Shown here piece by piece: positions 34,092-41,579 of a DNA stretch of 64,000 bases. The notes beneath the pieces are model-generated. The model saw only the letters and a program-made list of their open reading frames with translations. It was not told the origin of the DNA and did not search any database. The first letter of the stretch is position 1; the number at the start of each line of letters is the position of its first letter. Origin of the DNA: Actinoallomurus sp963823735 (lineage in GTDB: Bacteria > Actinomycetota > Actinomycetes > Streptosporangiales > Streptosporangiaceae); the NCBI GenBank assembly GCA_963823735.1, contig CAWGMO010000010.1, positions 248,001 to 312,000 of the forward strand, in the 5' to 3' direction. The position numbers and the translations under genes were made by a program.

Positions 34092-34877
34092 GTGACGTAC
34101 GCCGCGTACGAGCGACTGAAGATCGACTGGGCCGCCGACGGCGTGCTGCGGGTGACGATGAGCGCACCGGGCCGCCTCAACGCGGTCGACGCCACCGGCC
34201 ATCGCGAGCTGTCCGAGATCTGGCGCGACGCGGACGCCGACGACGACGTGCGCGCCATCGTCATCCGCGGCGAGGGCACCGCCTTCTCCGCCGGCGGCGA
34301 CCTGTCGATGATCGAGGAGATGATGGCGGACTACGAGGTCCGCTCCCGTGTCCTGCGCGAGGCACGCGACATCGTCTACAACGTCATCAACTGCTCCAAG
34401 CCGGTCGTGAGCGCCATGCAGGGCCCGGCCGTCGGCGCGGGCTTGGCCGTCGGCCTCCTCGCCGACATCTCCGTCGCCGGCCGCAACGCCAAGATCATCG
34501 ATGGCCACACGCGCCTGGGCGTCGCCGCGGGCGACCACGCCGCCATCGTCTGGCCGCTGCTGTGCGGCATGGCCAAGGCCAAGTACCACCTGCTGCTGTG
34601 CGAGCCTCTGACCGGGGAGGAGGCCGAGCGCATCGGCCTGGTCAGCGTCTGCGTCGACGACGACGAGGTGCACGAGAAGGCCCTGGAGATCGCCGTCCGC
34701 CTGGCGGAGGGCGCCACGCAGGCGATCAGCTTCACGAAGCTGGCGCTGAACAACTGGCTCCGCCAGGCCGGCCCCGCCTTCGACGCCTCGCTGGCCATGG
34801 AGTTCTTCGGCTTCGCCGGCCCGGACCTCCGCGAGGGCGTCCAGGCCCTCCGCGAGAAGCGCCCGCCGAAGTTCTGA
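34092..34877 (+). CDS. Enoyl-CoA hydratase/isomerase family protein
   Basis: This 261-residue crotonase-fold protein has the CoA-binding oxyanion motif GTAFSAGGDLSM and the glycine of the second oxyanion site in GPAVGAGLAVGLLADI. The region where a second catalytic Glu usually stands reads GVAAGDHAAIVWPLLCG, with Asp/His instead, so the reaction may not be hydration. GTG 34092 follows GGGGAG at the esterase end. It is probably a beta-oxidation-type enzyme, with specificity unknown. Confidence 0.88.
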   Translation: MTYAAYERLKIDWAADGVLRVTMSAPGRLNAVDATGHRELSEIWRDADADDDVRAIVIRGEGTAFSAGGDLSMIEEMMADYEVRSRVLREARDIVYNVINCSKPVVSAMQGPAVGAGLAVGLLADISVAGRNAKIIDGHTRLGVAAGDHAAIVWPLLCGMAKAKYHLLLCEPLTGEEAERIGLVSVCVDDDEVHEKALEIAVRLAEGATQAISFTKLALNNWLRQAGPAFDASLAMEFFGFAGPDLREGVQALREKRPPKF

Positions 34878-34892
34878 CCCGGCCCGGCGCCT

Positions 34893-35603
34893 TTACGTTG
34901 TAGATCCGTTTTTCAGGTAGCGGTCGAAGAAGGCGAATATCCGCTGCCACGCGTCGGCGGCGACCTCGGGGTCATGGGTGATGCCGGCGACGCGGGCCAG
35001 CGCCTTCAGGGCCGGGCCGGTCTCGTACTCCGACAGGAAGCTGTGCCCGACGCCCTTGTACTCCTTCACGTCGTGGGGCACGTCCAGGACGGTCAGCGTG
35101 TGCTCCAGCTTGGCGGCCTTACCGCGCATCGAGACGTCACGGCCGCCGTAGCCGGCGACGACCGGGCAGGCGCCCCGCAGGACGCTCTCCGCGTCGCGTG
35201 GCACCTGGCCGTAGTTCACCGAGGCGACGTCGAAGTCGTACATCGCCGCCGCCAGCAGGGCGAAGCCGCCGCCCATGCAGAAACCGATCACGCCCACGCG
35301 TCCGGTGCAGTCGTCACGGGCCGTCAGGGCCGCGCGGGACGCCTCCACGTCGTCGAAGGCGTGGCCGCGGCCGGCGGACAGTTCACGGAAGGCGCCCAGT
35401 ACGCAGCGCAGGCGCGGGCCGCGCGAGTACAGGTCCGGCACGAAGGCCACATAGCCCTCCCGTGCCAGGCGGTCGGCCTGGCGGCGGACGTCGTCGGTGA
35501 GGCCGAAGACTTCGTGGACGACGACGACGCCCGGCCACGGGCCCTCGCCGTCCGGGGTCGCGAGGTAGCCCGGGAGACCGCCGGGCAGTGTGAGGTCCGC
35601 CAT
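34893..35603 (-). CDS. Dienelactone hydrolase family protein
   Basis: This is a 236-residue alpha/beta hydrolase. Cys is the nucleophile in GFCMGGGFAL, the His lies in GVGHSFLSEYE and the acid is in GYGGRDVSM, the DLH triad order. DLH opens dienelactones of halo-aromatic degradation; many homologues act on other esters. Start ATG 35603 follows AAAGGG. It diverges from an SDR gene (47-nt gap) and converges with the enoyl-CoA hydratase gene (15-nt gap). Confidence 0.92.
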   Translation of the reverse strand: MADLTLPGGLPGYLATPDGEGPWPGVVVVHEVFGLTDDVRRQADRLAREGYVAFVPDLYSRGPRLRCVLGAFRELSAGRGHAFDDVEASRAALTARDDCTGRVGVIGFCMGGGFALLAAAMYDFDVASVNYGQVPRDAESVLRGACPVVAGYGGRDVSMRGKAAKLEHTLTVLDVPHDVKEYKGVGHSFLSEYETGPALKALARVAGITHDPEVAADAWQRIFAFFDRYLKNGSTT

Positions 35604-35650
35604 GGCTCTACCCTTTACCTCCCCCGCATCGGTGATCAAGAGGAGCGACG

Positions 35651-36418
35651 ATGGATCTCGGCTTGGCGGGAAGGACCGCGTTCGTCACCGGAGGCTCGGC
35701 CGGCATCGGCTACGGGATCGCCGAGGCGCTCATCGAGGAGGGCGCGTCGGTCGCGGTCTGCGGGCGGGACCCGGACCGGCTCGGCGAGGCCGCGCGACGG
35801 CTCGGGGCGTACGGCGTGGAGGCCGACGTCACCGACCACGACCGGCTGCGCGCGGCGATCGACGAGGCGGCGGAACGGCTCGGCGGGCTCGACCTGCTCG
35901 TGGCGAACGCCGGCGGGTCCCAGGGCGGCGACCTGCTCGACTCCACGCCCGAGGACTGGGCGGCGACCTACGCGCTGAACGTCCTGCACGCGGCGCACGC
36001 CGTACGCTGCGCGGTGCCGCACTTCGACCGGCGCGGCGGCGGGTCGGTCCTCGTCATCTCCTCGATCACCGGCTGGAAGCCCGGCCCGAAGTCGTCGTAC
36101 GCCTCGGCGAAGGCCGCCGAGATCCACCTGGCGGCGACGCTGGCGCAGGAGCTGGCCGGGCACGGGGTACGCGTCAACGCGCTCAGCCCCGGCTCGACGC
36201 ACTTCGACGGCGGCGGCTGGGCGAGCTTCGCCGAGGACCACCCGGAGCGCTACGAGGCGTTCGCCCACGAGGACTTCCCCGCCGGCCGCCTCGTCACGCT
36301 GCGGGAGGTCGCCGACGCCGCGTGCTTCGTGCTGTCGCCGAGGGCGAGCGGGATCAACGGCGCCAACATCCGCGTCGACGGCTCCCAGGACCACCCCAGC
36401 GCGCGCCGCCTCTTCTGA
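35651..36418 (+). CDS. Short-chain dehydrogenase/reductase
   Basis: This 255-residue SDR has cofactor motif TGGSAGIG, NAGG in place of NNAG, catalytic YASAKAA and a closing VDGS where VDGG is common. NAD(P)-dependent oxidation or reduction is expected. ATG 35651 follows AGGAG. It diverges from the dienelactone hydrolase gene and ends 2 nt before the convergent SGNH gene. Confidence 0.9.
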   Translation: MDLGLAGRTAFVTGGSAGIGYGIAEALIEEGASVAVCGRDPDRLGEAARRLGAYGVEADVTDHDRLRAAIDEAAERLGGLDLLVANAGGSQGGDLLDSTPEDWAATYALNVLHAAHAVRCAVPHFDRRGGGSVLVISSITGWKPGPKSSYASAKAAEIHLAATLAQELAGHGVRVNALSPGSTHFDGGGWASFAEDHPERYEAFAHEDFPAGRLVTLREVADAACFVLSPRASGINGANIRVDGSQDHPSARRLF

Positions 36419-36420
36419 AC

Positions 36421-37302
36421 TCAGTGGCCGGCCGCGAGCTTCGCCAGCTCGGGAACGTGGGTGACGAGGTAGCGGCCGACCTGGAGCCCGCCCGGGTCGT
36501 CGTAGTGGACGGTGTCCGGACGGAAGTCGACGCCGTTCACCGGCGGGCACGGCGGCCCGGACGGGCAGGCGATCGGGGCGACGTCGACCACGCTCACCTT
36601 GTCCTTGTGCCGCGCCGCCCACTGCGTGTAGAGGTCACGGACCTTGTTCACGTTCGGCCCGGGAATCTCCGGCGGATTGACGGCCGAGCGTTCGTACCAG
36701 AGCGGCAGGATGACGATGACGTGCGCGCCGCCCATGGTCACGCGGCTAAGGGTGGCGTCCCATTCCGCCTGCACCTTTTGGCGCCATTCATCGGAACCTG
36801 AGACCACATATCGCTTCCCGTCGGCGATGCCCCAGATCTCGGTCAGCGAACTCCACACGATGAGTTTCGGCGCGTACGACACGAGCATCGCCATCTGCTT
36901 GGAGGGGACGAGCCGCGGGCAGGCGCCGTCTCGCAGCGGCTTGAGGCCGTCCGGGAGCGCCTGGAGGAGCGTCAGGGTCCCCACCGGGCATCCCGAAAGG
37001 GCTCCGTCGATCACCCGCACGCCGCTCTGGCCGAGCCGGCCCGACAGGTAGTAGGCGTAGTCGCGGGCGATGGAGTCGCCGATCACGCCGACGGTCGGCG
37101 CCGTGGACGTCTCCGGCGATCCCGCCACGATCCACGGCAGGGTGTCACCGCTCGGCGGGGTCGGCTTCGGCAGGTTCATGTGGTGCGCGGGCTCCGGGTC
37201 GGCCACCGCCGCGCCGCACGGCACGGCCGCGCACAGGCTCACCGCGAGCGCTACGCCGAGCGTGCGGCGAATGGACGCGAAGGGCCTTTTTGCCGGGTTC
37301 AT
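36421..37302 (-). CDS. Secreted SGNH hydrolase resembling the OafA C-terminal domain
   Basis: This 293-residue protein has an N-terminal signal (RRTLGVALAVSLCAAVPCGAAVA). GDS block I is TVGVIGDSIARDYA, and near the end DTVHYDD supplies the Asp-x-x-His of block V. The pattern, including ILPLWYERS, resembles the SGNH domains attached to acyltransferase-3 proteins. It may transfer or remove acyl groups on cell-surface sugars. ATG 37302 is followed by the signal; the next two genes to the right diverge and encode another SGNH protein and an acyltransferase-3. Confidence 0.85.
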   Translation of the reverse strand: MNPAKRPFASIRRTLGVALAVSLCAAVPCGAAVADPEPAHHMNLPKPTPPSGDTLPWIVAGSPETSTAPTVGVIGDSIARDYAYYLSGRLGQSGVRVIDGALSGCPVGTLTLLQALPDGLKPLRDGACPRLVPSKQMAMLVSYAPKLIVWSSLTEIWGIADGKRYVVSGSDEWRQKVQAEWDATLSRVTMGGAHVIVILPLWYERSAVNPPEIPGPNVNKVRDLYTQWAARHKDKVSVVDVAPIACPSGPPCPPVNGVDFRPDTVHYDDPGGLQVGRYLVTHVPELAKLAAGH

Positions 37303-37494
37303 TCCGGCTTTCTCTGAAGTCGAATCAATGGTCACAGGCGTGGACTCTAGCCCGCAATTACCACGACACCCCCTGCCCACGTACGGCCATTTTGGAGTTT
37401 GTTGGCGCGCATTGTCACCATGATTTGCCCACGGGAATTGGCCCTCGCGTACGTTGGTGCGAAAGAGCCGCTGTCTCCGGGGGGTGTGGTGGCC

Positions 37495-38301
37495 GTGAAA
37501 TCCGGAATGCGAACGATCGCCTGCGTCATCGCCGCCTCGCTGGCGCTGGGCGGCTGCGCGGGCCGTGACGCCGCGCGGCGTACGCCGCGGATCACGGGCG
37601 ACGTCCCGCTGGGCGACGCGTCGCTGGCGCCGTCCGTCCACGGCCTGACGCTTCTCGTCGTCGGTGACTCCTGGGCCCGCAACCTCGGGATCGGGGCGGC
37701 CGACGCCGACATCCAGCGCCGCAACGTCGTGGTGAACGCCGGCAAACCCGGCTGCGGGCTGATGCAGCCGACCCGGATCCGCCGGCAGGGCCGGATGGTC
37801 GCCGCGCCGGCCGCGTGCAACGAGTGGCCGCGGAAGTGGCCCGGCCTGGTGGCGAAGTACCACCCGGCGGCGGCGCTCCTCGAGGTCGGCTACTGGGACG
37901 GCCAGGGCTCGCAGGAGATCCCCGGGCACGCCGGGCCGCGCGGCATCACCGACCCGGTGTTCCGGCGCAGGTTCGACGCGCAGATCGACCGGGCCATCGC
38001 GATCCTCGGCGCCGGCGGCGCGAAGGTGTACGTCCCGACGGTCGTCGACAACGCCGACGCGGCGCGCGCCGACTCCGACGCGATGAACTCCGCCGTACAC
38101 GCCGCCGTGCGCCGCAACCCGCGTGCCGCGCTGCTGGACCTCCACGGCCAGCTGTGCACGCCCGCCAAGGTCTGCCCGCGCGAGATCGGCGGCATCCGGG
38201 TCTACGACGACACGGGCCACCCGTCGCACGCCGCTCACGACCGGCTCGGCGCGTGGATCCTCGACTCCGTCTACGCCGGTCAGGCCGGCACGCGGAGATA
38301 G
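37495..38301 (+). CDS. SGNH hydrolase lipoprotein
   Basis: This 268-residue protein has a lipoprotein signal with lipobox LALGGC, so it is membrane-anchored outside the cell. LLVVGDSWARN is block I and DDTGHPSHAAHDRLG holds block V Asp-x-x-His. GTG 37495 is preceded by GGGGGG; GTGs at 37486 and 37489 are alternatives. Gene order with the small secreted protein and acyltransferase-3 downstream suggests a membrane O-acyl-transfer unit. Related in fold to the protein encoded at 36421. Confidence 0.85.
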   Translation: MKSGMRTIACVIAASLALGGCAGRDAARRTPRITGDVPLGDASLAPSVHGLTLLVVGDSWARNLGIGAADADIQRRNVVVNAGKPGCGLMQPTRIRRQGRMVAAPAACNEWPRKWPGLVAKYHPAAALLEVGYWDGQGSQEIPGHAGPRGITDPVFRRRFDAQIDRAIAILGAGGAKVYVPTVVDNADAARADSDAMNSAVHAAVRRNPRAALLDLHGQLCTPAKVCPREIGGIRVYDDTGHPSHAAHDRLGAWILDSVYAGQAGTRR

Positions 38302-38331
38302 TCCGCGAACTCCACGAAGGAAGGCTTGATC

Positions 38332-38559
38332 ATGAAGACGACCATCCTCACCCTCATCGGCGCGAGCGTCCTCGCGGCGGCGCCGCCGGCGTACGCCGAG
38401 AGCACCGCCGGCTGGCGTTTCGTCCGGGTGTTCAAGTCACTGGAGACGTGCCACTCGGCCGGGCGCGACCTCGTCGCCCGCCACCAGGCGCGTGAGTACC
38501 GGTGCGACAACGACTACGACAAGGCCGGCGTGCCCGTGCTCGACCTCTACACGCGCTGA
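38332..38559 (+). CDS. Small secreted protein of unknown function
   Basis: This is a 75-residue protein with a clear signal peptide (ILTLIGASVLAAAPPAYA) and a mature part of about 55 residues with two Cys (ETCHSAG and YRCDNDY) able to form one disulfide. ATG 38332 follows GAAGGAAGG. The acyltransferase gene starts 5 nt after its stop, so it belongs to that operon. I recognise no family. Confidence 0.75.
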   Translation: MKTTILTLIGASVLAAAPPAYAESTAGWRFVRVFKSLETCHSAGRDLVARHQAREYRCDNDYDKAGVPVLDLYTR

Positions 38560-38564
38560 CCCGC

Positions 38565-39815
38565 GTGCGTGCGACCGCGGGCGTCCCGCGCCACGCGCCG
38601 CGGAACCCCGTCAAGGCCTCCGGGCGCATCCGCGCGGTCGACGGGCTGCGGGCCGTCGGGCTCGCCGGGGTGATCGCGTTCCACTACGGGTTCGGCCCGT
38701 CCGGCGGGTTCCTCGGTCTCGACCTGTTCTTCGTCGTCTCCGGGTACGTCATCACCCGGCTGCTGCTCATCGAGTGGCAGCGGACCGGGTCGATCGGCCG
38801 GCTGAGGTTCTGGGCGCAGCGCGCGCGGCGGCTGCTGCCCGCGGTCGTGGTCGTGCTCGCCGGGGTTCAGGTCGCGATGCGGCTGGGCGCGCTGCCCGCC
38901 CTGCGGAGCACGACCGACGCCCAGACGGTCGCGGCGCTGGGGTACGTCTCGAACTGGTACGCCATCGTCGCGGACGTCGGCTACTGGGGCGCGTCGGCCG
39001 ACAGCACGCCGCTGACCCACCTGTGGTCGCTCGCGGTCGAGGAGCAGTTCTACCTGGTCTGGCCGCTGGTGCTCATCGTGGTGCTGTCCCTGACCAGGTC
39101 GCGGCGCGTGCTTGCGATCGTGGCGGGCGTCGGCACCGTGGTGTCGTACGCCGCGGGCTCGGTGCTGTGCGGGCTCCAGGGGCCCGAGCGCGCCTACCTC
39201 GGCACGGACGCGCGCTGCGGCGCGCTGCTGCTCGGCGTACTCCTGGCCCTGCTGCTCACGCGGCACGCGCCGGACGCGGACGGCTCGTGGAACCGCCGGC
39301 TGCCCGCGCCGTGGGCGCCCGTGGCACGACCGGCGTACGCGCTGGCGCTCTCCGTGCTGGCGCTGCTGTGGGCGACATCCGCGATCCACGGCGCGTGGAC
39401 GTACGACGGCGGGATGCTCCTCGCGGACCTGTGCGGCGTGGTGATCGTCGCCCACGCCGTCGTGGTGCCGGGCTGCCGGTCCACGCGGCTGCTGGCGTCA
39501 CGGCCGGTCGTCACGGTCGGCCGTCTCAGCTACTCGATCTACCTGTGGCACTGGCCCGTCCACATCTACGCGCTCCATCGGTGGGCGCACCTGGACAAAC
39601 CCGTGCTGATCGCCGTCCAGCTCGCCGCGACCGCGGTCCTGGGCACGGCGTCGTGGGCGCTGGTCGAGCGGACCACGCAGCGGGTCGGCCGGCCCCTGGT
39701 GCTGGCGCCACCGCTGCTGGCATGCGGGCTGCTGGTGCTGTGCAGCGCGTTGTTCGCCCACCCGGCACCACCCGCCGAACGCCAGGACGACGTCCTCGTC
39801 CACGGCAGCCCGTGA
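38565..39815 (+). CDS. Acyltransferase-3 (OafA/OatA-like) membrane protein
   Basis: This 416-residue integral membrane protein has about ten helices. The N-terminal signature RAVDGLRAVGLAGVIAFHY with the essential His and SGYVITRLLL are diagnostic for acyltransferase-3. RLRFWAQRARRLLPAV and HLWSLAVEEQFYLVWPL follow. It transfers acetyl or other acyl groups from the cytoplasm to exported sugars, peptidoglycan or natural products. Family members often carry a C-terminal SGNH domain; this one stops after the last helix. GTG 38565 is probably translated by coupling to the preceding gene. Confidence 0.93.
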   Translation: MRATAGVPRHAPRNPVKASGRIRAVDGLRAVGLAGVIAFHYGFGPSGGFLGLDLFFVVSGYVITRLLLIEWQRTGSIGRLRFWAQRARRLLPAVVVVLAGVQVAMRLGALPALRSTTDAQTVAALGYVSNWYAIVADVGYWGASADSTPLTHLWSLAVEEQFYLVWPLVLIVVLSLTRSRRVLAIVAGVGTVVSYAAGSVLCGLQGPERAYLGTDARCGALLLGVLLALLLTRHAPDADGSWNRRLPAPWAPVARPAYALALSVLALLWATSAIHGAWTYDGGMLLADLCGVVIVAHAVVVPGCRSTRLLASRPVVTVGRLSYSIYLWHWPVHIYALHRWAHLDKPVLIAVQLAATAVLGTASWALVERTTQRVGRPLVLAPPLLACGLLVLCSALFAHPAPPAERQDDVLVHGSP

Positions 39816-39850
39816 ACCCTCGATCAGCGGGCCTCAGGGCGTGTTTGCCC

Positions 39851-40222
39851 CTAGGGGAGGAAGTGGCAGAACGGGTGGCCGTCCGGGTCGAGGTAGACGC
39901 GGACGTCGTCCTGTGGCTGGTGGGCGGCGAGGACGGCTCCCGCGGCGAGGGCGTCGGCTCCGGCGGTGTCGAGGTCGTCGACCTCGAAGTCGAGGTGGAG
40001 CATCATGTGCTGGTCACCGGGGCCCGCCGGCCAGGCCGGCCGGGCGTACGGCTCCTCGATCTGGAACGACAGGCCCGGCCCGCCGCCGGGCGGAGCTAGC
40101 TTCGTCCAGCCGGGCTCGTCCTGCTCGACGGCCCAGCCGAGGAGCCGGACGTAGAAGCCGGCCAGGGCGCGCGGGTCGGGGCTGCCGAGCACGACGCCCG
40201 ACAGCCGCGTCCGCGCGGTCAT
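39851..40222 (-). CDS. VOC-family protein
   Basis: This is a 123-residue glyoxalase-fold protein: LSGVVLGSPDPRALAGFYVRLLGW at the N-terminus, MMLHLDFEVDDLDTA in the middle, and YLDPDGHPFCHFLP at the C-terminus, which supplies likely metal-binding residues. ATG 40222 overlaps the thyX stop by one base (TGATG), so it is translationally coupled to thyX. Function unknown; a link with nucleotide metabolism is only positional. Confidence 0.85.
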   Translation of the reverse strand: MTARTRLSGVVLGSPDPRALAGFYVRLLGWAVEQDEPGWTKLAPPGGGPGLSFQIEEPYARPAWPAGPGDQHMMLHLDFEVDDLDTAGADALAAGAVLAAHQPQDDVRVYLDPDGHPFCHFLP

Positions 40223-40941
40223 CAGGGCGCGACCCTGCCGTTGGCCTCGAAGGCGGCGTGGGTGAGGGGCATGACCTTGGTCCACTCCTCCTCCATCTTC
40301 TCGGCCACCATCTCGATCTCGCGCTGCGGGAAGGAGGGGAAGGTCGAGTCGTCGCGTCGGGTGCGCAGGGAGAGGAAGTTCATCAGGGCGCGGGCGTTGC
40401 ACGTGGCGTACATCGAGGAGTAGAGGCCCACCGGCAGCACGGTGCGGGCGACCTCGCGGGCGACGCCGGCGTCGAGCATCTCCCGGTAGGCGGCGTAGGC
40501 CTGGCGGCAGGACTCCTGGGTGGCCTCGACGGTGAGCTTGTGCTGCTCGGAGGTGCCCTCGACGAAGTCGTACTTGCCCGGTTTGCCGATCTGGATCAGC
40601 TTCCGCTCCGGCCCGGGGACGTAGAACATCGGCTGGAGCTCGCGGTAGCGCCCGCTCTCCTCGTTGTAGCTGAAGGTGCGGTGCCGCATGAACTCGCGGA
40701 AGACGAAGATCGGCGCCTGGACGTAGAACGTCAGCGAGGAGTGCTCGAACGGCGTGCCGTGCCGGTCGCGCATCAGGTAGTTGATCAGGCCCTTCGACCG
40801 CTCCGGGTCGGCCTGGACGTCTTCCAGGGAGCTCTCCCCCTTGGTCGACACCCGCGCCGCCCAGATGACGTCGGCGTCCGACGCGGCGTGCTTGACCAGC
40901 TCGACCGTGACGTCACTCCGGAACCGGATCTCGTCCCCCAC
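40222..40941 (-). CDS. thyX: Flavin-dependent thymidylate synthase
   Basis: This 239-residue protein has the ThyX signature RHRTFSYNEESGRY (RHRxxSxNxxSxR) and the flanking motifs VFREFMRHR and SSMYATCNARALMNFLSLR. It methylates dUMP to dTMP with methylene-tetrahydrofolate, FAD and NADPH. I place the start at GTG 40941 (AGGGAG 5 nt upstream); GTG 40944 is an alternative. The family is common in actinobacteria and replaces or accompanies ThyA. It is followed by the coupled VOC gene. Confidence 0.96.
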   Translation of the reverse strand: MGDEIRFRSDVTVELVKHAASDADVIWAARVSTKGESSLEDVQADPERSKGLINYLMRDRHGTPFEHSSLTFYVQAPIFVFREFMRHRTFSYNEESGRYRELQPMFYVPGPERKLIQIGKPGKYDFVEGTSEQHKLTVEATQESCRQAYAAYREMLDAGVAREVARTVLPVGLYSSMYATCNARALMNFLSLRTRRDDSTFPSFPQREIEMVAEKMEEEWTKVMPLTHAAFEANGRVAP

Positions 40942-41075
40942 CACAACTCCCTGCGATCGCTACCGAACCTGCCGCCACTCTAGTCCCAGCCTGTGACAAC
41001 GCACCTGTAATGCCCATCAGATCATGACGCTCATGGCAGGTATAAAGGAGGGGAGACCGTCCGCCAGGAGGAGCC

Positions 41076-41579
41076 GTGACCGAGACAACGATCACCAGGA
41101 CCGGGGCCCACCGGCCGCGTGCCGTCAGCTTCCTGAAGACCCACGAGGCGGCCGGCTGGCGGCTCAAGTTCTACGGTGTCGCCGACGAGGACGAGCGGCC
41201 GCGCCCGGACCTGATCCGGGTCGCCGAGGCGCTCGTGCCGACCGTCCTGCCGAGCCCCGCGGTGTACGGCGGCAGCGACGACCCGCACGACGTCGACCGG
41301 TACGGCGTGGGCTTCGTGACGCTCCACGACGCCGCCGACTACTCCTTCGCCGTGTACGCCTGGTGGGCCGCCGAGAACGAGCTCCACCAGCGGATCTTCT
41401 CCTCGCTGCCGACCAGGCTCGGCGCGATGCGCCCGCACCCGACGCCCAGCGTCGGCTGCGTGTGGGAGCTCGCCGTCACCGACTTCGAGCGCCGCGCGTG
41501 GCTGAACCACGTCCTGGCCAACCCCGACGGACCCGACATCGAGGCCTACCTCGGCGAGCACTTCGACGGTGAGGCTTGA
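41076..41579 (+). CDS. Protein of unknown function coupled to a molybdopterin oxidoreductase
   Basis: This is a 167-residue soluble protein, Trp- and His-containing, with no signal. It reads RPRAVSFLKTHEAAGWRLKFYGVA at the N-terminus, then GFVTLHDAADYSFAVYAWWAAENEL in the middle. No known motif is visible to me. GTG 41076 has the strong AGGAGGAG site, and the stop overlaps the TTG of the molybdoenzyme (TTGA). A partner, maturation or reporter role for that enzyme is suggested only by the coupling. Confidence 0.8.
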   Translation: MTETTITRTGAHRPRAVSFLKTHEAAGWRLKFYGVADEDERPRPDLIRVAEALVPTVLPSPAVYGGSDDPHDVDRYGVGFVTLHDAADYSFAVYAWWAAENELHQRIFSSLPTRLGAMRPHPTPSVGCVWELAVTDFERRAWLNHVLANPDGPDIEAYLGEHFDGEA

